DNA of 64,000 nucleotides from Streptomyces marianii (lineage in GTDB: Bacteria; Actinomycetota; Actinomycetes; Streptomycetales; Streptomycetaceae): positions 8,001,501 through 8,065,500 of the forward strand of contig NZ_VAWE01000001.1 of assembly GCF_005795905.1 (NCBI RefSeq), given 5' to 3'. Each line of letters opens with the position of its first letter. The stretch's first letter is position 1. The notes beneath the pieces are model-generated. The model had not been told where the DNA came from. It searched no databases and saw only the letters and a program-made list of their open reading frames with translations. A program made the position numbers and the translations under genes. This document shows positions 47,233 to 56,193 of this stretch, piece after piece.

Positions 47233-49281
47233 ATGAGCGAAGAAGCCCAGCAGTCCCGCTCGCGCCTCCGGCGGAGCGCGCCGAGCCGCCGCCGGATCGA
47301 CTACCCGCGCCGCGGCAGACGGGGTTTCCGGCGCTGGCTCCCCTCCTGGAAACTGCTCCTGGGCGCCTTCTCGACCGTGGTCGTCGGGCTGCTGGCGCTC
47401 TTCGCCGCCGTCTACGCCTACGTCGACATTCCGAGCGAGAACGCGGCGGCGCGCCAGGAGGCCAACGTCTACTACTGGTCCGACGGCACCCAGATGGTGA
47501 GCGTCGGCGCGGTGAACCGGCAGAACCTCCCGCTGTCGCGGATCCCCGTCTCCGTCCGCAACGCCGCCATCGCGGCCGAGAACGCCCGCTTCTACGAGGA
47601 CTCCGGCGTCTCGGTCTCCGGTCTCGCCCGAGCCGTCGCGAACATGGCACGGGGCCAGGAGACCCAGGGCGGCTCCACCATCACCCAGCAGTACGTGAAG
47701 AACACCTACCTCTCGCAGGAGCAGACCCTGTCCCGCAAGGTGCAGGAGTTCTGCATCGCCCTGAAGCTCGACAGCCGCAAGACCAAGGACGACATCCTCC
47801 AGGGGTACCTGAACACCAGCTGGTTCGGACGCGGCGCCTACGGGATCCAGGCCGCCTCCAACGCGTACTACGGCATCAGCGCCGAAAAACTGAACCCCAG
47901 TCAGGGTGCTTACCTCGCGGCCCTGTTGAAAGGCGGCAACGACTACGACCCGGCGCTGGGCGCGAGCCGGCACAAGCGCGCCGTGGAGCGCTGGTCCTGG
48001 ATCCTGGACCGCCAGGTCGAGCTGGGCATGATGAGCGCGGGGGAGCGGGCGCGGTACAAGGTGTTCCCGGCGCCCCGCCCTCAGTCCAAGTCGACCAATC
48101 TGAGCGGACAGACCGGCTATCTCGTCGACATCGCCAAGCGCTACGTCAAGAAGCGGACGAACCTCACCGACGCCGACCTGGACCGCGGCGGCTACCGGAT
48201 CCACACCACGTTCGACCGGGCGGCCGTCAAGCAGCTCGAACGTTCCGTCCAGGGCGTACTCAAGCGGAACATCGACCCGAAGGCCCGTGAGGAGGACCGC
48301 CATGTGCAGGTCGGCGCCGCCTCGGTGCGGCCCGACGACGGCGCGATCATCGCCCTCTACGGCGGCCCCGACGCCACCTCGCACTTCACCAACAACGCCG
48401 ACACCTCCGGGGTGCCCGCAGGCTCGGTCTTCAAGCCGTTCGTCCTCGCCGCCGCGCTCCAGCACGGTGCCGTGGCCGGCGACGGCTCCGTGCAGGCCGT
48501 TTCCACCGAGAGCGCCTTCGACGAGTCCGGCCGGCTGACCGCGGGTCTCTCGCCGGTACGGCAGGACCGCGCGTTCGTGTCCCCACTGGACCGCTCCCGC
48601 GGCCTGCTGACCCTGCGCAAGGCGATGGCTGCCGGCGTCAACGCCCCCTTCGAACGCCTCGGTTCGGCCATCGGACTGGCACGGGTCGAGGACATGGCCG
48701 TGGGGGCGGGTATGCTCCGGGACAGCATGGCGCCCCGCTCCCGCGAGTTCCCACTCGGCACCTCCTCGCCCAGTGCCATCCGGGTGGCGAGCTCGTACGC
48801 GACCTTCGCCGGCGAGGGCGTACGGCACGAGCCGTACTCCGTCACCAAGGTGCTCCGCGGGGACGACCCGGTCGCCGGCCTCGCACGGCCCGCGTCACGC
48901 CGCGTCATGAACCCCGAAGTCGCCCTCGACGTCACCTCCGTGCTGGAGGACACCGCGTTCGGCACTCCGGCGGCGCCCGCCATCAGCGCCCTCGGCCGGT
49001 TCGCCGGGGCGGCCACGGGGCGCAGCGACACCCAGCGCGCGGCATGGTTCGCCGGATACACCGGGAACCTGTCCACGGCCGTGACGATGTTCCGTTCCCA
49101 GCCGGGAAAGGCGCTTCTCACCATGGCCGGCACCGGCGGTGAGAAAACGGTGCGCGGCAGCGTCTTCCCGGCCCGGATCTGGGCGGACTACATGACCTCC
49201 GACCCCTTGCGGAAGATCGCGCCGCCCCGGCCCGGCGACGCGGCCCTGGAGGCGGCACCCACGACCCCGTCGCCGGAGTAG
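47233..49281 (+). CDS. Class A penicillin-binding protein with degenerate transpeptidase motifs
   Basis: A 682-residue membrane-anchored peptidoglycan synthase, ATG 47233 behind GAGGAGC. A basic cytoplasmic tail (1-38) precedes one membrane helix (about 39-62). The glycosyltransferase domain is convincing: AENARFYEDSGVS with the catalytic Glu116, GGSTITQQYVKN, RKVQEFCIALKLD and GYLNTSWFGRGAYGIQAA. In the transpeptidase domain the SxxK motif is kept (PAGSVFK, Ser398 and Lys401), but the SxN motif reads GVN (468-470) and the KTG motif reads ATG (594-596, in RFAGAATGRSD), followed by a normal AAWFAGYT. The protein may therefore polymerise glycan but cross-link poorly or not at all. Confidence 0.92.
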   Translation: MSEEAQQSRSRLRRSAPSRRRIDYPRRGRRGFRRWLPSWKLLLGAFSTVVVGLLALFAAVYAYVDIPSENAAARQEANVYYWSDGTQMVSVGAVNRQNLPLSRIPVSVRNAAIAAENARFYEDSGVSVSGLARAVANMARGQETQGGSTITQQYVKNTYLSQEQTLSRKVQEFCIALKLDSRKTKDDILQGYLNTSWFGRGAYGIQAASNAYYGISAEKLNPSQGAYLAALLKGGNDYDPALGASRHKRAVERWSWILDRQVELGMMSAGERARYKVFPAPRPQSKSTNLSGQTGYLVDIAKRYVKKRTNLTDADLDRGGYRIHTTFDRAAVKQLERSVQGVLKRNIDPKAREEDRHVQVGAASVRPDDGAIIALYGGPDATSHFTNNADTSGVPAGSVFKPFVLAAALQHGAVAGDGSVQAVSTESAFDESGRLTAGLSPVRQDRAFVSPLDRSRGLLTLRKAMAAGVNAPFERLGSAIGLARVEDMAVGAGMLRDSMAPRSREFPLGTSSPSAIRVASSYATFAGEGVRHEPYSVTKVLRGDDPVAGLARPASRRVMNPEVALDVTSVLEDTAFGTPAAPAISALGRFAGAATGRSDTQRAAWFAGYTGNLSTAVTMFRSQPGKALLTMAGTGGEKTVRGSVFPARIWADYMTSDPLRKIAPPRPGDAALEAAPTTPSPE

Positions 49282-49682
49282 GGGGCCGCCGTGCGGTCGG
49301 GGCCTCAGGAGCAGCGGGTGCCGTCCGCGGGTGGCACAGCCCCTCGATCAGCAGCCGGGGCGGTCGTGGCCGGGCACTCGGGTGTCCATGGTCGCTCCCA
49401 TCTGCGCACGGCCGCGTCAGCGGCCCACTCCCGAGTGAAGCTGCGGAGAGCGCGCGGGAACACGTCCGGGAACGCGTGGCTTGACAGTCCGGGCACCCTC
49501 TGGGGCGTGGTGTATGCGCAGGTCGGATACGGGGTGCAGCGATCCGTCGGGTCCATCGCGCGGGAGATCGTGTGATGACGTGGTTTTGGCGGCGTACGGG
49601 TGATGTGCGGGACGAGCAGGAACCGCCGCGCGGCCGGGGAGCGCCCTCAGTGGTGTCAGTGACGCAACCACTGGAGGCTTCC
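49282..49682. other. Intergenic region without a convincing gene
   Basis: About 400 bp. A 94-codon frame at 49291-49575 is present, but its composition is that of non-coding GC-rich DNA. TTGACA at 49481-49486 could be a -35 box but no matching -10 element is clear. Confidence 0.4.
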
Positions 49683-50027
49683 ATGACCGCTGAGCCCCTT
49701 CTTTCGCTGTCGTCGGTGCTGTCGGGGACGGGTGCCGACCCGTACCGGGTCCCCGGTGCGCGTGACATCGACGCGCTGTACCCCGCGATGGCGGGTGACG
49801 GGGACGAACTCCTGCCGCCCGCTCCGCGGGAGCGGCTGCCCATCCCGCTCGCGGCGCACGACCGACGGCGACTGGACCTGCACTCGGCTCTGACCGCCAA
49901 CGGCGTCGCGCCGCTGCCGGGCGACCTGGACGCGATCAACATCCTCAGCGCGCTCGACGACCGGACGGTGGAGACCATCCTGCACTGGATCACCGTCCCC
50001 GGCCCGAGGCCGGCCCGCGCCAGTTGA
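49683..50027 (+). CDS. Hypothetical protein
   Basis: A 114-residue protein, ATG 49683 with GGAGG 7 nt upstream; in-frame starts further up lack such a site. Not recognised. It appears soluble: ADPYRVPGARDIDALYPAMA, a proline-rich middle, and a C-terminal helical part (DLDAINILSALDDRTVETIL, HWITVP). No signal peptide or cysteine. Stands alone and is followed by a very strong hairpin. Confidence 0.65.
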   Translation: MTAEPLLSLSSVLSGTGADPYRVPGARDIDALYPAMAGDGDELLPPAPRERLPIPLAAHDRRRLDLHSALTANGVAPLPGDLDAINILSALDDRTVETILHWITVPGPRPARAS

Positions 50028-50089
50028 CCGCCCGGCGCGACCGGCCGCTCCCGAGTGCGAAGGACCGGGAACCGGTGCCGGAGCACCGT

Positions 50090-50133
50090 GGACGTACGCC
50101 CACGACCGCCACGGCGGCCGTGGGCGTACGTCC
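50090..50133. terminator. Long hairpin terminator
   Basis: GGACGTACGCCCACG (50090-50104) pairs perfectly with 50119-50133 (15 bp); after one A/C mismatch the inner CCGCC/GGCGG adds five more pairs. The stem is strong enough to act in both directions. Confidence 0.8.
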
Positions 50134-50237
50134 GTCCCGGGCCACTCGCTGCCCGGGCCCCGGGGGCGGTCGGGGCGGCGCCCGGCGGGGGAGGGGCCGT
50201 GCGGTGCCTTTCCAGAGGAAAGATCGGGGGCCCTCCG

Positions 50238-50510
50238 ATGGCGCGTCAGCCCTGTCACCACGGTGACCTGCGCAGGGCCTCCCGGACGCGGCGGTCGAGG
50301 TGATCGGCGAGTCCGGTCCGGGTGCGACGAGTCTGCGGGAGCCGGCCCGCCGGACGGGGGGTCTCGCACGCCGCGTGTCAGCACCACTTCGGGGGGACAG
50401 GGCCGGGCTGCTGACCGCGGTCGCCTGCCAGGGGTACGAGCTCCTTGCCGACACGCTGAGCGGGGCCGGGGACGAACTCCTGGACGTGGGCGCGGCCGGT
50501 CGCGGACCGG
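50238..50510 (+). pseudogene. TetR-family regulator pseudogene
   Basis: Three reading frames in succession give pieces of one TetR helix-turn-helix: MARQPCHHGDLRRA from 50238, then DAAVEVIGESGPGATSLREP, then GVSHAACQHHFG, then DRAGLLTAVACQGYELLADT. The order and content match a standard TetR N-terminus of the HHGDLR/GVSxAAPxxHF type. At least three single-base shifts separate the pieces and the ligand-binding domain is lost. It precedes the MFS gene at 50688, which it may once have regulated. Confidence 0.8.
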
Positions 50511-50675
50511 GCCGGTCGCGGCGCCCCGGCAACGGACGGCGCCCCGCACGGCGCCGGTGGTGCGGCGCCGTGCCGCGAACCGCACGGGTGACCGGAGACC
50601 CGGCCCCGGCGCCTCCGGCCGGCGGACGGCGCCGCCCGCACGTCGTGGCGGGCGGCCCTGACGAGCCATCGCTCG

Positions 50676-50687
50676 TAGGGTGCCGGG
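50676..50687 (+). promoter_or_regulatory. -10 element for a probable leaderless transcript
   Basis: TAGGGT (50676-50681) fits TANNNT and ends 6 nt before ATG 50688. Confidence 0.5.
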
Positions 50688-51914
50688 ATGGTCGATCGCA
50701 CGGGCGGAACAGCAGTGGCGGGCCACGGCGGAGCCCGCCGGAGAAGACGACCGGGATATCCGGCGGCTGCCGCCGTGTTTGCGATCGGCATGGCCGGGAC
50801 GACCCTTCCCACGCCGCTGTACGGGCTCTACCAGGAACAGATCGGATTCTCCGAGCTGATGGTGACGGTCGTCTTCGCCGTGTACGCGGTCGCCGTCATC
50901 ACCGCCCTGCTCGTGGCCGGCAACTACTCCGACGTCGCCGGGCGCCGCCCCGTACTGCTGGCCGCCATGGGCTTCTCGGCGGCCAGCGCCTGCTGCTTCC
51001 TGCTCGAGACCGGTCTGCCGCTGCTGTTCGCGGGACGGCTGCTGTCGGGCTTCGCGGCCGGGCTGCTCAGCGGTGCCGCGACGGCCGCCGTCATCGAACT
51101 CGCCGCGCCGGCGAAGAAGGCCCGCGCCGCCTTCGCGGCCACCGCCGCGAACATGGGGGGCCTGGGCTGCGGGCCACTGCTGTCCGGGCTGCTCGCGGAG
51201 TACGCGCCGTGGCCGCTGAAGCTGGTCTTCTGGGTGCACCTCGGACTGATCGCGGCGGCCTGCGTGTTGACCTGGCTGCTGCCGGAGACGGTCGAGGACC
51301 CGCGGCGATGGCCCCGGCTGAGCCCGCAGGGGATCTCCGTGCCGCACGGGGTGAAGGGCGTCTTCGTGCCCGCGTCCGTCGCGGCGTTCGCCGGCTTCGC
51401 CCTGCTCGGGCTCTTCACGGCCGTGGCGCCCGGCTTCCTCGCGCGGACCCTGGACGTGCACAACCTGGCCGTGACGGGCGCCGTCGTGTTCTCCGCGTTC
51501 CTGGCCTCGACCTTCGGCCAGTCGATGACACCGAAGGTCGGTGCCGCGCGGGCGCTCCCCGTCGGCTGCGGGGTACTGGTCGTCGGGCTGCTGTTCGTGG
51601 CCTCGTCGCTGGTCGTCCGGTCCCTGCCCCTGCTCGTCCTCGGTGCACTCTTCGGCGGCACCGGCCAGGGCCTCGCCTTCCGCGCCGCCCTCACCCTGGT
51701 CAGTGGCGCGGCACCGGCACACCACCGGGGCGGGACCATCTCGGCGTTCTTCGTCGTCGCGTACGCCGGAATCTCCTTGCCCGTGGTCGGCGTCGGCGCC
51801 CTGGCCATGGGGCTGGGTCTGCGCACCGCGGGACTGGTCTTCGCCGGCTGTGTCACGGTGGTCGCCGCCTGCGCGGGCGCGTACGCGGCACTCCGCCCGC
51901 CGACGCGGGACTGA
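50688..51914 (+). CDS. MFS transporter, 12-helix type
   Basis: A 408-residue permease. Twelve hydrophobic segments are visible, with the family loop 2-3 motif as NYSDVAGRRPVLLAAMG and helix 4-5 sequence FAGRLLSGFAAGLLSGAATA. Helices 7-12 begin near GVFVPASVAAFAGFALLGLF. Substrate unknown; probably export. It lies just downstream of a TetR pseudogene, so it has likely lost its repressor and may be constitutively expressed. Start ATG 50688 has no good ribosome-binding site but a -10 box at leaderless distance. Its last codons form one arm of the terminator. Confidence 0.9.
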   Translation: MVDRTGGTAVAGHGGARRRRRPGYPAAAAVFAIGMAGTTLPTPLYGLYQEQIGFSELMVTVVFAVYAVAVITALLVAGNYSDVAGRRPVLLAAMGFSAASACCFLLETGLPLLFAGRLLSGFAAGLLSGAATAAVIELAAPAKKARAAFAATAANMGGLGCGPLLSGLLAEYAPWPLKLVFWVHLGLIAAACVLTWLLPETVEDPRRWPRLSPQGISVPHGVKGVFVPASVAAFAGFALLGLFTAVAPGFLARTLDVHNLAVTGAVVFSAFLASTFGQSMTPKVGAARALPVGCGVLVVGLLFVASSLVVRSLPLLVLGALFGGTGQGLAFRAALTLVSGAAPAHHRGGTISAFFVVAYAGISLPVVGVGALAMGLGLRTAGLVFAGCVTVVAACAGAYAALRPPTRD

Positions 51915-51927
51915 CGGTCCCGCGTCG
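51901..51927 (+). terminator. Hairpin overlapping the MFS stop codon
   Basis: CGACGCGGGAC (51901-51911) and its perfect complement (51917-51927) form an 11-bp stem with a 5-nt loop that contains the TGA stop. Confidence 0.75.
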
Positions 51928-52382
51928 CGCAGGCCCCGCTCGTCGGCGTGCGGCGGAGCACTCCACTTCGCGGTGGCCCTCCGCCGCACCGGCCGCCCGC
52001 GTTCCGGGCAACGTGCGCGTCGGGTTCGCACACCGCCCCGGACGTGCCGCCCCCGCGGCCGTGCGACACCCCGCCGTGCTGTCGCTGTACGGCCGGCCAC
52101 CCACCGTGCCCCGCGCCGAGTCGGTCTCCTCGGTCACGCATGCTCCGCTCGGCTGGCTCGCCGTCCGTCCGTATGCCGGGGGCACGTGGCCGCCTGCCGG
52201 TGAGACAAGCCGTTCGACTGGGGCTCAAAACAGGCGGAATGGCCGTCAACCACTTTTCCATCGAGGCCAGTTGGATGACGGAACGCCTTCCCTTGCGGCG
52301 TCGCTGTCTGAGATCTTGCGTCCATTCCGTTCATCACACGCCCGGTGTGCGCCTCGGCGGGGCCGGGCTTTCGGAGGACGCA
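51928..52382. other. Upstream region of the protease gene
   Basis: About 455 bp without a gene. It must carry the promoter of the protease; no motif was recognised with confidence. Confidence 0.45.
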
Positions 52383-54182
52383 TTGCCTACCCCCCTCATA
52401 TCCAGCCGACTGAGACGTCCGCTCGTGGCGGCCGCCGCCATCGGCGCGGCCCTGGTGACCGCGGTCCCCGCGAGTGCGGCGCAGGCCGCGCCCGGAGCGG
52501 CGAGCGGTCCCACCGCGTCGGCTGCGCCCACCGCGCCGCAGGCCGCCTGGGCCGCCGGGACCCGCGCGTACCTGGTGATCACCGCTCCCGGTGACACGTC
52601 CGCGGTGCGCGGCGCCGTCACCGCCAACGGCGGCACCGTCTTCGCGTCCCACGACGCGATCGGTGTGATCGTGGCGCACTCCACGTCCCCGGCGTTCGCC
52701 GGCACCATGCGCGGTGTCGCCGGGGTGCAGCAGGTCGGCGCGACCCGCACCTCGGACGTCCCCGCGGACGCGTACGACCCCGCGCTGCCCGCGGCTCCGT
52801 CGCAGTCGCCGACCATCCTCACCGAGTCCAACCGCTGGGACATGACCCAGATCAAGGCGGACAAGGCGTGGGCGGTCAGCACCGGTTCCTCCGCGGTCAA
52901 GGTCGGTGTCCTCGACACCGGCGTCGACGACCTGCACCAGGACATCGCGCCGAACTTCAACGCGGCGGACTCGGTCTCCTGCGCCTACGGCCGGCCCGAC
53001 ACCCGTGCCGGTGCCTGGCGCGACATCGGCGACCACGGCACGCATGTCGCCGGCACCATCGCCGCGGCCCGGAACGGCAAGGGCGTCATCGGTGTCGCCC
53101 CCGGGGTACGGATCTCCTCCGTCCGCATAGCCGAACCCACCACCAGCATGTTCTTCGCCGAGAACACCATCTGCGGATTCATGTGGGCCGGTGACCACGG
53201 CTTCAAGGTCACCAACAACAGCTACTACACCGATCCGTGGATGTTCAACTGCCCGGACAACGTCGACCAGGCCGCGATCATCGAGGGCGTGAAGCGCGCC
53301 CAGCAGTACGCGGAGGGCAAGGGCTCGCTCCAGGTCGCTGCCGCCGGCAACTCCAACTACGACCTGGCGAACAAGCGTACCGACAGGTCCAGCCCCAACG
53401 ACTCGACGCCGGTGAACCGCACCATCACCAACGCGTGCATCGACATTCCGACCGAGCTGCCGGGCGTCGTCACGGTCGCGGCCATGGGCAACGGCAACGC
53501 CAAGGCGTCGTACTCCAACTTCGGCCGCGACATCATCGACGTCGCCGCACCGGGTGGTGACGGCGCGTCAGGGGTGTATTCCACGCTCCCGGGCGGCAAG
53601 TACGGCAACATGAACGGCACGTCGATGGCCTCCCCGCACGTGGCGGGCGTCGCCGCACTGCTGGCGAGCACCGATCCGGGCGCGACACCGGCGGATCTGC
53701 GCGCCCGCCTCGCCGCCCAGGCCAACGACACCGCCTGCCCGTCCGACAGCCGCTGCACGGGCACGACCGCCGACAACGCCTTCTTCGGCGAGGGGCAGGT
53801 CGACGCGCTGAAGGCGGTCGCCGGCACGCCGCCCCCGGCCCGCTACTTCGAGAACACGGCCGACGTGGCCGTCAACGACAACGCCACCGCCGAGTCGCCC
53901 ATCACCGTGACCGGGGTGGCGGGCAACGCCCCGGCCGCACTCACGGTCTTTGTGGACATCAAGCACACCTACCGCGGTGACCTGGTGCTGTCCCTCGTCG
54001 CCCCGGACGGCACGGTGTACCTGCTCGAGGACATCCCGGACGGCGACAGTGCCGACAACGTCGTGAAGACGTACACGGTGAACGCCTCGTCGGAGGTCGC
54101 CGCCGGCGTCTGGAAGCTGCGCGTACGGGACACCGCAGCCCAGGACACGGGTCGCATCGACGCCTGGAACCTCACCTTCTAG
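52383..54182 (+). CDS. Secreted subtilisin-like (S8) serine protease with C-terminal P domain
   Basis: A 599-residue preproprotease starting at TTG 52383, set by GGAGG 6 nt upstream. Signal peptide about 1-33 (RRPLVAAAAIGAALVTAVPA, ASAAQA); an I9-like propeptide about 60-125. Catalytic triad: Asp178 in VGVLDTGVDD, His218 in DHGTHVAGT and Ser414 in NGTSMASPHVAG; Asn323 forms the oxyanion hole. Residues about 485-599 are a proprotein-convertase P/Homo-B domain (TAESPITVTGVAGNAPAALT, IKHTYRGDLVLSLVAPDGT, TGRIDAWNLTF). The protein is complete and should be an active extracellular protease. It stands alone. Confidence 0.95.
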   Translation: MPTPLISSRLRRPLVAAAAIGAALVTAVPASAAQAAPGAASGPTASAAPTAPQAAWAAGTRAYLVITAPGDTSAVRGAVTANGGTVFASHDAIGVIVAHSTSPAFAGTMRGVAGVQQVGATRTSDVPADAYDPALPAAPSQSPTILTESNRWDMTQIKADKAWAVSTGSSAVKVGVLDTGVDDLHQDIAPNFNAADSVSCAYGRPDTRAGAWRDIGDHGTHVAGTIAAARNGKGVIGVAPGVRISSVRIAEPTTSMFFAENTICGFMWAGDHGFKVTNNSYYTDPWMFNCPDNVDQAAIIEGVKRAQQYAEGKGSLQVAAAGNSNYDLANKRTDRSSPNDSTPVNRTITNACIDIPTELPGVVTVAAMGNGNAKASYSNFGRDIIDVAAPGGDGASGVYSTLPGGKYGNMNGTSMASPHVAGVAALLASTDPGATPADLRARLAAQANDTACPSDSRCTGTTADNAFFGEGQVDALKAVAGTPPPARYFENTADVAVNDNATAESPITVTGVAGNAPAALTVFVDIKHTYRGDLVLSLVAPDGTVYLLEDIPDGDSADNVVKTYTVNASSEVAAGVWKLRVRDTAAQDTGRIDAWNLTF

Positions 54183-54240
54183 TGCCGCGACGGGGCGAAC
54201 GTTGCCTGGTGTGGCACTAGCGGTTCGGGCCGAACACAAC

Positions 54241-54282
54241 ACGGGCCCCGAGGAGCGCGTCCGCGCGTTCCCCGGGGCCCGT
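54241..54282 (+). terminator. Hairpin after the protease gene
   Basis: ACGGGCCCCG (54241-54250) pairs perfectly with 54273-54282, with further CGCG pairing inside. A separate 8-bp dyad, CTAGTGCC and GGCACTAG, spans 54179-54220. Confidence 0.7.
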
Positions 54283-54390
54283 CCGTCTGCCCCGCCCCGG
54301 AAGGGGCGGTGCCTGCGAACGCCGTGAGCCGCGTGGTCGGGAAGGAGTGGCGGGGACGGTCTGTGGCCGCACGGGTTCTGCGGCACGGAC

Positions 54391-54425
54391 CGGGGGCCCG
54401 GCCGCTGGATGCGGCCGGGCCCCCG
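54391..54425 (-). terminator. Hairpin after the lamin-tail protein gene
   Basis: CGGGGGCCCGGCCGC (54391-54405) pairs perfectly with 54411-54425; loop TGGAT. It lies 17 nt beyond the stop codon of the minus-strand gene. Confidence 0.8.
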
Positions 54426-54441
54426 GGTGTGCGGTGCCGTG

Positions 54442-54915
54442 TCAGCGGCGGTGTCCGAACCGTCCCCAGGACTTGGTGTCGACGACGCGCCCGCGGTCGT
54501 TCCGGAGGGTCGCGGTGTCGCGGTTGTCCCAGACGTAGTTGCGGCGGTCCTGGTAGACGTCGGTGCGGGTGTCGCGGCCGATGCCGGTGTGCACCCGGAC
54601 ACTGGAGCGTCCGCCCAGGCGCAGGTTGTCGAAGCGGTACCGGTTGCCGTCCCGGTCGCTGAGGGTGTACCCGCGGAGGTTGACCGCGTGCCGGCCGGTG
54701 TTCCTCACCTCGACCCATTCGGCGTTGAGGCTGCGGTTGGAGCGGTCGTCCCTGCCGGGGCTGTCGTACTGGACCTGCCCGATGACGACCGTCGACCGGG
54801 AGGAGTGGTGCCGGTCGTGGCCGGCCGCCGTCGCCGGCAGCGCGGCTGCCGCGACCAGAGCGCCGGAGGCGAGTGCGGTGGCGACGACGCGGCGGGTGAT
54901 GCGAGAAGCAGACAT
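54442..54915 (-). CDS. Secreted lamin tail domain protein
   Basis: A 157-residue protein, ATG 54915 behind GAAGGGG. Signal peptide MSASRITRRVVATALASGAL to about residue 31 (LPATAAG). The mature part is one lamin-tail/LTD immunoglobulin-like domain: LNAEWVEVRNTGRHAVNLRG, YTLSDRDGNRYRFDNLRLGG, SVRVHTGIG and VWDNRDTATLRNDRGRVVD. Very rich in Arg and Asp. Such exported single LTD proteins are widespread in Streptomyces; the role is unknown, perhaps binding at the cell surface. Confidence 0.88.
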   Translation of the reverse strand: MSASRITRRVVATALASGALVAAAALPATAAGHDRHHSSRSTVVIGQVQYDSPGRDDRSNRSLNAEWVEVRNTGRHAVNLRGYTLSDRDGNRYRFDNLRLGGRSSVRVHTGIGRDTRTDVYQDRRNYVWDNRDTATLRNDRGRVVDTKSWGRFGHRR

Positions 54916-55465
54916 GGAATGCCCCTTCGAGGACGTGCCCGACAAGGCCCCGCTCAGGGCCTCTGTGTGGCGGTTCTGGTTCCCGGCTTGCTGCCGAGGG
55001 CCCTCACTCTGGCCTGGTCGCGGGCCCTAAGAGACGCAAACCGGACGCTATGACGAAATGCGGACATCTCCGTAACTCTTGCCTGCATGGGTCATCTTTC
55101 TCGCCCCCGCCCCGGTCGGGGATGGTTGCGTCTTGCATTGATCGGTTGACTGGTCAACGACAAGCGGTTTCCGGCGCCCCGGGCGCCCCCTGCTCGCGCT
55201 TGGGTGCGCCGTCGAGAGAGGGGTCCGATTTGTGTAACAGTGCCCGTGCCGTCAGGGTCGAACGAGCATTCCTGGGCCCTTCGTTCGTACGATTTCCGGT
55301 GGCTCGGCGGGGTCGGTGACGAGACGGCCCGGCCGGCCGCTCTCGCGACGCGACGTGGTTCCCTCTCCCGGATCGGCACGGGGGCGGGAGAGCTGAAGGG
55401 GTCGGGGGAGTGGTGTGGTGGCCCGCGTCGGGTGAGCCGTGTCTCATCCGTTCGCGGCGCCTTGT
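54916..55465. other. Long intergenic region
   Basis: About 550 bp without a credible gene. It contains the promoter region of the lamin-tail gene and an isolated palindrome at 55145-55158. Confidence 0.5.
55145..55158. promoter_or_regulatory. Isolated GTTGAC-TG-GTCAAC palindrome
   Basis: A perfect 6-2-6 inverted repeat, 230 bp from the nearest gene start on the minus strand and 340 bp from the PadR gene. Regulator-site-like, no target evident. Confidence 0.3.
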
Positions 55466-55485
55466 CTATGCAACGAGTTGCATAG
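55466..55485 (+). promoter_or_regulatory. Probable PadR operator
   Basis: CTATGCAA-CGAG-TTGCATAG is a perfect 8-4-8 palindrome ending 13 bp before the PadR start codon. PadR proteins usually bind such ATGC-rich dyads in their own promoters, so autoregulation is likely. Confidence 0.75.
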
Positions 55486-55498
55486 AAGGATCGGGAGC

Positions 55499-56065
55499 AT
55501 GTCGCTCGAACACGCGATCCTCGTCTCCCTGCTGGAGAAACCCGGCTCCGGCTATGAGCTCGCCCGCCGGTTCGAGCGGTCCATCGGGTACTTCTGGACC
55601 GCCACCCACCAGCAGATCTACCGCGTCCTCAAGCGTATGGAGGGCGACGGCCTGCTGGAGGCCCGCGAAGTGGCCCAGCAGAGCCGTCCGGACAAGAGGG
55701 AGTACTCCGTCGCCGGCCCCGGCCGCGCCGCCCTCTCCCGGTGGCTGCACGAGCCGGTCGAACCGGAGAGCATCCGGCACGAACTCGCCGTGAAGATCCG
55801 GGGCGCCGCCTTCGACGACCCGGCGGCGCTGATCTCCGAGGTCGAACGGCACCGCAAGGCGCACGGCGACCGGCTCGCGCACTACCTCTTGGGGGAGCGG
55901 CGGGACTTCACCGGCCCGGAGGCACCCGTTCCGCTCGACGCCGGCCAGGAGCTCCAGCACGTCGTGCTGCGCGGCGGCATCGCCTACGAGCGGATGACGA
56001 TCGCCTGGCTCGACGACGTCCTCGCCACCCTCCACCGGCTCGGGGCCGTGCGCCCGGGCACCTGA
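55499..56065 (+). CDS. PadR-family transcriptional regulator
   Basis: A 188-residue regulator, ATG 55499 with GGGAG upstream. N-terminal winged helix (MSLEHAILVSLLEKPGSGYE, LARRFERSIGYFWTATHQQI, YRVLKRMEGDGLLEAREV) is the PadR signature; the C-terminal Vir_C_2-like helical region (EVERHRKAHGDRLAHYLL, MTIAWLDDVLATLHRL) forms the dimer. It is followed after 128 bp by an acyl-CoA dehydrogenase gene on the same strand, a likely target. A perfect palindrome directly upstream is its probable binding site. Confidence 0.93.
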   Translation: MSLEHAILVSLLEKPGSGYELARRFERSIGYFWTATHQQIYRVLKRMEGDGLLEAREVAQQSRPDKREYSVAGPGRAALSRWLHEPVEPESIRHELAVKIRGAAFDDPAALISEVERHRKAHGDRLAHYLLGERRDFTGPEAPVPLDAGQELQHVVLRGGIAYERMTIAWLDDVLATLHRLGAVRPGT

Positions 56066-56193
56066 ACGCGCCGGCCGCGTGACCGTGCGCCGGTCGCGCC
56101 GGCACACCCGTGGCCGCCCACCCGTACCCGTTCCGCACCGAACCGCACCGTCGACGTACCGAATCCGACCCTCGACCCCGGAAGGCGTACCCC

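Noticed and set aside
49291..49575. A 94-codon frame after the PBP gene
   Set aside because: No ribosome-binding site, no recognisable features and non-coding codon pattern.
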